10,400 nucleotides of DNA from JAYRWN01 sp041917975 (GTDB lineage Bacteria; Bacteroidota; Bacteroidia; Chitinophagales; Saprospiraceae). The notes below the pieces were generated by a model. It had not been told where the DNA came from and did no database searches. It saw only the letters and a list, made by a program, of their open reading frames with translations. The translations under genes were made by a program, and so were the position numbers. The stretch covers positions 1 through 10,400 of the forward strand of contig JAYRWN010000400.1 of NCBI GenBank assembly GCA_041917975.1, in the 5' to 3' direction. Positions 6,425-10,400 of this stretch are shown one piece after another (the first letter of the stretch is position 1; each line of letters opens with the position of its first letter).

Positions 6425-6494
6425 AATGTTGCACAACGTGTCGGCGATATGCAGCGGCTGTGGCGATAGCCCAGCTGATCATGATCGCAAGTTA
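6425..6494. repeat. attC-like imperfect palindrome between the HEPN gene and the antitoxin (element B)
   Basis: On the plus strand it reads AATGTTGCACAACGTGTCGG, then CGATATGCAGCGGC, ending in GCGATAGCC, the palindrome GATCATGATC (6476-6485) and GTTA. The first 34 bases match the complement of element A at 5840-5806: the blocks GTTGCAC, TCGGC and ATGCAG are identical and in the same order, with small gaps. Its end at 6491-6494 shares bases with the HEPN gene's TAA stop. GGCT and AGCC inside can pair. It is roughly half the length of element A. Together the two elements bracket the toxin-antitoxin pair. Confidence 0.5.
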
Positions 6495-6998
6495 TGTACT
6501 GTTCATTTTGCCATAGCTTAATTTCCCTCTATGAAATAACCAATTGTAAATTCTTTCAGTTTCATAATAGGTTCTCCCACTTTTATAGGCTTCATATATG
6601 CTTTCAATTAGCTGATTATACTTCATTAGATCTTCGAACATATGATTACCCACGTTAACAGAATTGAATTCATAGCACATTTCTGATCCAAATATTTTTG
6701 TACTTATTTGGTTCATAATCCTCTGACATTCTTTAAGAATATCTCTAATTTCGTTTGGTGTCCATTCAATTCTTAATTCATACCTAGAAAGATCCAAATG
6801 TGCAAAAAAATTATCTCGCAACAGTTTCATTTTGCCGTACGTTTCACTTTGTCTTATGGTTTCTAACGAATCAGATAATGAGTTTAATTCCTTAATAGAG
6901 ATCAAATTCTTCCACTCCGATGAGCCATAATTGTTATAAGAATATTCAAATATTTCTGTAAACTGTATGATTCCTTCGAGTGAGTGTACTTTTAGCAA
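6492..6998 (-). CDS. HEPN-domain (AbiU2-like) protein, probably missing its N-terminus
   Basis: The reading frame gives 168 residues only if a TTG at 6998 is the start. The frame stays open a further six codons to a stop at 7019-7017, and no ATG occurs until residue 57, so the 5' end is probably lost. The HEPN signature is KMKLLRDNFFAHLD (56-69), with Arg61 and His67 forming R-x5-H, the catalytic pair of HEPN ribonucleases. The following RIEWTPNEIRDILKECQRIMNQI helix also fits AbiU2-like proteins, a family linked to phage abortive infection. The C-terminal 60 residues are not recognised. The DNA is notably AT-rich: 19 of the 60 bases from 6601 are G or C, against 33 of 60 from 8401. The gene lies next to a toxin-antitoxin pair, which supports a defence origin. 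The HEPN call is moderate; the truncation is inferred. Confidence 0.55.
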   Translation of the reverse strand: MLKVHSLEGIIQFTEIFEYSYNNYGSSEWKNLISIKELNSLSDSLETIRQSETYGKMKLLRDNFFAHLDLSRYELRIEWTPNEIRDILKECQRIMNQISTKIFGSEMCYEFNSVNVGNHMFEDLMKYNQLIESIYEAYKSGRTYYETERIYNWLFHRGKLSYGKMNST

Positions 6999-7077
6999 TT
7001 CGGAGATTAAGATACCTTATAGTTTCGGGCCATCATCAATGGTCAAATAGGTTAATTTTTTGAGGCTTCATGGGAAA

Positions 7078-8145
7078 TCAGCCGACTAACGCCTCCATAA
7101 TTCCTTTGAGCTTCCCCATCAAACGCAGGTTTTCCGCCACGAAATGAAATTGGTTATGGCAGCGGTCCAGATTGTGTTCCGGGTAGTGAATGCGGTAATA
7201 GATATTACCGTTAAGGTAATCGGTGAGAAAACGCAAACCCATAATAAAAGCCATATAAGCCGCAGCATACGGAAGGCCATGTACCTCAGCCGGGGTAAGG
7301 TGGTGCTTAAACTTGGCCAGATAGCCCTGATGGAAAGCGCGGAACACCTCCAGATTCACCTGCATCAATTCCACCTGGGCATCATCTTCTTCCAGGTTAG
7401 AACATAAACCCCGCAGCGCATCGCCAGTGTCAAACCATACGCAGCCGCTCATGACCGTGTCCAGGTCGATCAGACCTATCACGTCGCCACGGTCATCAAA
7501 CAGGATGTTATTCAGTTTGGTGTCGTTGTGCACCAATCGGCGTGGGATGGCTCCGGAGGCATATTGGTCATAAAGGCCTTGCGTCCAGGATTCCTGAGCC
7601 AGGGCAAAATCTATTTCTACGGACAAATGCAATTTTTTTCCGGCGCGGTCGTCGGCCAGCGCCTGACGAAACTGCTGATAACGCCAGCCGATATCCTGAA
7701 AGCCCGGGATGGTCACACAAAACGGCTCGGGGTCCGTACCGTCCGTGTACCGGTGAAACTGGCCAATAGCCGCGCCCGCTTTTTCAGCCAACACAAGATC
7801 GGTGGTACGGTTGTAGGAGATACTGCCATCCACAAAATCCATCAGGCGCCAGTAGGTGCCGTCCGATACCCGCTGGTAATAATACTGCCCTTGGGTGGAG
7901 CGGATGAACCGCGGGTAACGCGGATTGCCCCGCGCGGTATATAGATCGGTGACAAATAAAGCGTTCTCCATCAGCCCGGGTACGTTTTTAAACACCAGGT
8001 GATTTACCCGTTGAAGAAAGTAGTTTTTTTGCGGAGTGATGACCTTATAGGAGTCGTGAATATGACCGACGATAAAGGGTTGTAGTTCGGTGATCTGGTA
8101 GAGGTTATATGCATCGGCCAGCAAGGCCACAATATCCGCTACCAT
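7078..8145 (-). CDS. Phosphotransferase of the APH fold, N-acetylhexosamine 1-kinase (NahK)-like
   Basis: The 355-residue protein has the aminoglycoside-phosphotransferase kinase fold. The N-lobe contains YFLQRVNHLVFKNVPGLMEN (42-61), a phrase typical of NahK/MdsC-type sugar kinases rather than of antibiotic kinases. The catalytic loop is LVHNDTKLNNILFD (204-217) with Asp208 as likely base and Asn213 as metal ligand, and the metal-binding DLD follows in GLIDLDTVMSG (224-234). Length and motifs match NahK of bifidobacteria (about 360 residues), which phosphorylates N-acetylglucosamine or N-acetylgalactosamine at C1. The exact sugar is not readable from the sequence. The ATG at 8145 lies one base after the stop of the upstream nucleotidyltransferase gene, so the two are almost surely co-translated. 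It is likely cytoplasmic. Aminoglycoside resistance is unlikely. Confidence 0.82.
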   Translation of the reverse strand: MVADIVALLADAYNLYQITELQPFIVGHIHDSYKVITPQKNYFLQRVNHLVFKNVPGLMENALFVTDLYTARGNPRYPRFIRSTQGQYYYQRVSDGTYWRLMDFVDGSISYNRTTDLVLAEKAGAAIGQFHRYTDGTDPEPFCVTIPGFQDIGWRYQQFRQALADDRAGKKLHLSVEIDFALAQESWTQGLYDQYASGAIPRRLVHNDTKLNNILFDDRGDVIGLIDLDTVMSGCVWFDTGDALRGLCSNLEEDDAQVELMQVNLEVFRAFHQGYLAKFKHHLTPAEVHGLPYAAAYMAFIMGLRFLTDYLNGNIYYRIHYPEHNLDRCHNQFHFVAENLRLMGKLKGIMEALVG

Positions 8146-8146
8146 A

Positions 8147-9052
8147 TTACGACCACAGGTTTTGGGGGTATTTACCCGCTTGGAGTAAAGCCTGGATGCG
8201 CGACATGACCAAGGGTTTATCCTCTTTATAGGTCACCCCAAACCAGTCGCTCTGGCTGATCAATGTCTTTACGGTGGATTGACCGGATTTAATCAGGTGA
8301 TCCACCAATACCGGAATGTAATATTCCGCTTTAGGGTTCATGCCGTTTTGCTCCAGGAACAGGCGGAAATCCTCCTGGGCATATTTAAAATAAGCCTGGT
8401 GAAAGCCCCAGAAATTCATGGACACGATGGTATCCGGAACCAGGTGGCCGTAGCCGTTATTGTACGGATAGACGATATCCCCGTTGGGGTTTTTGGCGAT
8501 ATTGATGGTTTCCACCACGTCTTTCATGTTGCATTCTTCATCCAGCCGGCATACCCCGCGATTCACCTGGCCGTGTTCACTGAGGGTTTTATACAAATAG
8601 TAGCCCATATAGGCCTGGCGGGACGGGCTGGCTTCATGCCTTAAAAAATCATACATGATGCCGTACGCATCCTGGCCGTAATAATCATCGGCGTTGATCA
8701 CGGCGAAGGGTTCGTCTACCGCCTCGGCGGCCATCATCACGGCATGAGCGGTGCCCCAGGGTTTTTGACGTTCGGGGTGAATGGCTATGCCGGCAGGTAT
8801 TTTATCCAGCTCCTGGTAGACATATTCCACTTGAATGCGGCCATCTAACTTAGCCCCAAAAGCCGCTTTAAACTCAGTCGCAAAAAAATCGCGGATGATA
8901 AACACCACCTTGCCAAACCCGGCTTGAATGGCGTCATATAAGGAATAATCGATAATGGTCTCGCCATGCGGGCCAAATTGATCCAGTTGTTTAAGACCTC
9001 CGTAGCGGCTGCCCATACCGGCGGCCAGGATGACAAGACTTGGTTTTGACAT
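8147..9052 (-). CDS. Sugar-phosphate nucleotidyltransferase
   Basis: The 301-residue protein starts with the nucleotidyltransferase signature LVILAAGMGSRYGG (6-19) and KQLDQFGP (21-28), which binds the NTP. PWGTAHAVMMAAE (98-110) and INADDYYG (119-126) complete the active site, with the Asp122/Asp123 pair for the metal ion. The family joins a nucleoside triphosphate and a sugar 1-phosphate to give a nucleotide sugar and pyrophosphate. Its pairing with the downstream NahK-like kinase, one base away, suggests that it uses the sugar 1-phosphate made by that kinase. Neither the nucleotide (U or dT) nor the sugar can be told from the sequence. The gene is first in its operon and divergent from the symporter gene. 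A near-match to the -7 box (TAATCTTG at 9092-9085, minus strand) lies upstream but differs in one base. Confidence 0.88.
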   Translation of the reverse strand: MSKPSLVILAAGMGSRYGGLKQLDQFGPHGETIIDYSLYDAIQAGFGKVVFIIRDFFATEFKAAFGAKLDGRIQVEYVYQELDKIPAGIAIHPERQKPWGTAHAVMMAAEAVDEPFAVINADDYYGQDAYGIMYDFLRHEASPSRQAYMGYYLYKTLSEHGQVNRGVCRLDEECNMKDVVETINIAKNPNGDIVYPYNNGYGHLVPDTIVSMNFWGFHQAYFKYAQEDFRLFLEQNGMNPKAEYYIPVLVDHLIKSGQSTVKTLISQSDWFGVTYKEDKPLVMSRIQALLQAGKYPQNLWS

Positions 9053-9213
9053 GTTATATTACTTAAAGAATAACCATTGCGGGGCAAGATTACTATTTTT
9101 AATTGAGTTCAGCCACTGACGATAATCAATTTACAGACCTACAACCTAAAAAAATTACTCTATATTCATGCCGCTATAAATTCCTATTTACGAGATAATA
9201 AAAATTTACCAAG

Positions 9214-10400
9214 ATGGTTCTGAATGGCTCTGACTGGATTTTTGTGGTTGGTTACTTTGTGATTTCGTTAATTATCGGTTTGGTCTCCGCCAAACAATCC
9301 GGTAAAAACGCTTCCGAATTTTTTCTGTCCGGGCGAACGATGCCCTGGTGGTTATTAGGTGTGTCCATGGTGGCGACCACTTTTTCGGCGGATACGCCTA
9401 ATCTGGTCACCGACATCGTGCGCAACAATGGCGTTGGGGGCAACTGGGTGTGGTGGGCCTTTCTGCTCACCGGCATGATGACCGTATTCATCTACGCCCG
9501 CCTGTGGCGCCGCTCCGCAGTAGCCACAGACCTGGAGTTTTACGAGCTGCGCTATTCCGGAAAGATGGCGGCCTTCCTGCGCGGCTTCCGGGCCATCTAT
9601 CTGGGTTTTATCTTTAACGTGATTATTCTGGCTACCGTGTCGCTGGCAGCGGTAAAAATGGGCAGCATCATGCTCAATATGCCGTCGTGGAAGACCCTGC
9701 TGCTGGGCTCGGTAATTACCGCCATTTACAGCACGCTGGGTGGATTGCGCGGGGTATTGCTAACCGACTTCTTCCAGTTTTTTGTAGCCATGGCCGGTTC
9801 CGTAGCGGCATCGATCTACATCGTCAATATGCCGGAAGTCGGTGGTCTGGCTAACTTGCTCAACCATCCGAACGTCGCCGGCAAACTGAATATTCTCCCT
9901 GATTTTAATGATCCTCAACAACTGTGGGCTTTAATTATCCTGCCGCTGGCCATCCAGTGGTGGAGCGTGTGGTATCCCGGGGCGGAACCCGGTGGCGGGG
10001 GTTATATTGCGCAGCGCATGCTGGCCGCCAAAAACGAACGGCATGCCGTCGGCGCCACCATGTTCTTTAATTTTGCGCATTACGCCTTGCGCCCCTGGCC
10101 CTGGATTCTGGTGGCCCTCGCTTCTTTGGTCATCTTCCCGCAGGTGAATGACATCGCCAAAGCCTTCCCGCAGGTCCCGGCCGATAAGATCGGACATGAT
10201 CTGGGTTATCCGGCCATGCTCACCTACTTACCGCATGGTTTATTGGGTCTGGTGGTGGCCTCACTTATCGCCGCCTTTATGTCCACCCTGGCCACCCAGC
10301 TGAATTGGGGCTCTTCTTACATCGTATACGATTTTTATAAACGTTTTATCAATCCGGAGGCCAAAGAAAAACAAATGGTGCGCGTGGGTCAGCTGAGCAC
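9214..10400 (+). CDS. Sodium:solute symporter (SSS family), incomplete at right edge
   Basis: Reading from the ATG at 9214 gives 395 residues with no stop before the window ends. In-frame stops lie just upstream, so this start is firm. The protein is a chain of hydrophobic helices, beginning with WIFVVGYFVISLIIGL (8-23) and then the family's SGKNASEFFLSGRTMPWW (29-46). Other SSS hallmarks are IYSTLGGLRGVLLTDFFQFF (171-190) and WYPGAEPGGGGYIAQRMLAA (253-272). The sodium-site helix AAFMSTLATQLNWGSS (353-368) is also present. These carriers import sugars, sialic acid or other solutes with sodium across the inner membrane. The substrate is not readable. The divergent kinase and nucleotidyltransferase genes suggest a sugar or amino sugar. 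The usual family length is about 500-620 residues, so 100 or more are missing. Confidence 0.9.
   Translation, partial: MVLNGSDWIFVVGYFVISLIIGLVSAKQSGKNASEFFLSGRTMPWWLLGVSMVATTFSADTPNLVTDIVRNNGVGGNWVWWAFLLTGMMTVFIYARLWRRSAVATDLEFYELRYSGKMAAFLRGFRAIYLGFIFNVIILATVSLAAVKMGSIMLNMPSWKTLLLGSVITAIYSTLGGLRGVLLTDFFQFFVAMAGSVAASIYIVNMPEVGGLANLLNHPNVAGKLNILPDFNDPQQLWALIILPLAIQWWSVWYPGAEPGGGGYIAQRMLAAKNERHAVGATMFFNFAHYALRPWPWILVALASLVIFPQVNDIAKAFPQVPADKIGHDLGYPAMLTYLPHGLLGLVVASLIAAFMSTLATQLNWGSSYIVYDFYKRFINPEAKEKQMVRVGQLS

Noticed and set aside
5707..6494. Insertion sequence with terminal inverted repeats carrying the toxin-antitoxin pair
   Set aside because: No transposase, no clean terminal repeats and no visible target-site duplication. 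The repeats overlap stop codons and fold on themselves, which suits a cassette boundary better.
6166..6516. Plus-strand open frame of 116 codons across the antitoxin gene and element B
   Set aside because: It is mostly antisense to the antitoxin, has no recognisable family pattern, and its hydrophobic look comes from reading the complement of a polar helical protein.
7528..7944. Plus-strand open frame of 138 codons inside the kinase gene
   Set aside because: It is the complement of the catalytic part of the NahK-like kinase, whose HNDTKLNN and DLD motifs fix the true strand.
7078..8145. Aminoglycoside resistance gene
   Set aside because: The APH fold is shared, but the N-lobe phrase LQRVNHLVFKNVPGLMEN, the length and the paired nucleotidyltransferase point to a sugar 1-kinase.
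1..10400. CRISPR array, tRNA or rRNA gene
   Set aside because: Reading both strands I found no regular direct repeats with spacers, no cloverleaf with a conserved TTCGA-type arm in context, and no rRNA-like stretch.

Overview
The window looks like a chromosomal segment of a Bacteroidota bacterium, perhaps a Saprospiria or Chitinophagia relative; this is an inference. Supporting signs are the ExbD type, TAnnTTTG-like promoter boxes, weak Shine-Dalgarno sequences, AT-rich spacers with GAATTAT micro-repeats, a DCC protein, and a hexosamine-kinase/nucleotidyltransferase pair next to an SSS symporter. Most genes are about half G+C, while the spacers and part of one accessory region are much more AT-rich.

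Layout. Positions 1-230 (-) hold the start of an ExbD/TolR-type protein that runs off the left edge. Positions 468-1745 (+) encode a type II NADH dehydrogenase. Positions 1847-2855 (+) are a two-gene N-degron operon, clpS followed by aat. A 454-bp AT-rich gap follows, containing a weak terminator candidate and a 121-bp imperfect inverted-repeat element (2999-3119). A DCC-family thiol protein (3310-3717, -) is divergent from a predicted lipoprotein that joins a cytochrome c domain to a PQQ-type glucose/sorbosone dehydrogenase domain (3791-5482, +).

Positions 5483-7077 look like a small accessory island on the minus strand. It holds a 14-residue relic of the N-terminus of an Mrr-type restriction protein, a ParE/RelE-type toxin with its antitoxin, and a HEPN (AbiU2-like) gene that seems to have lost its 5' end. 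Two related imperfect-palindrome elements (5707-5841 and 6425-6494) bracket the toxin-antitoxin pair. Each shares bases with the stop codon of the preceding minus-strand gene, a layout that resembles gene cassettes with attC-like sites. No integrase or transposase is visible here.

Positions 7078-9052 (-) carry a nucleotidyltransferase and a phosphotransferase of the N-acetylhexosamine 1-kinase type, one base apart. Divergent from them, 9214 to the right edge encodes most of a sodium:solute symporter. Together they suggest sugar uptake, anomeric phosphorylation and nucleotide-sugar formation, but the substrate cannot be read from the sequence. The most unusual material is the island at 5483-7077.
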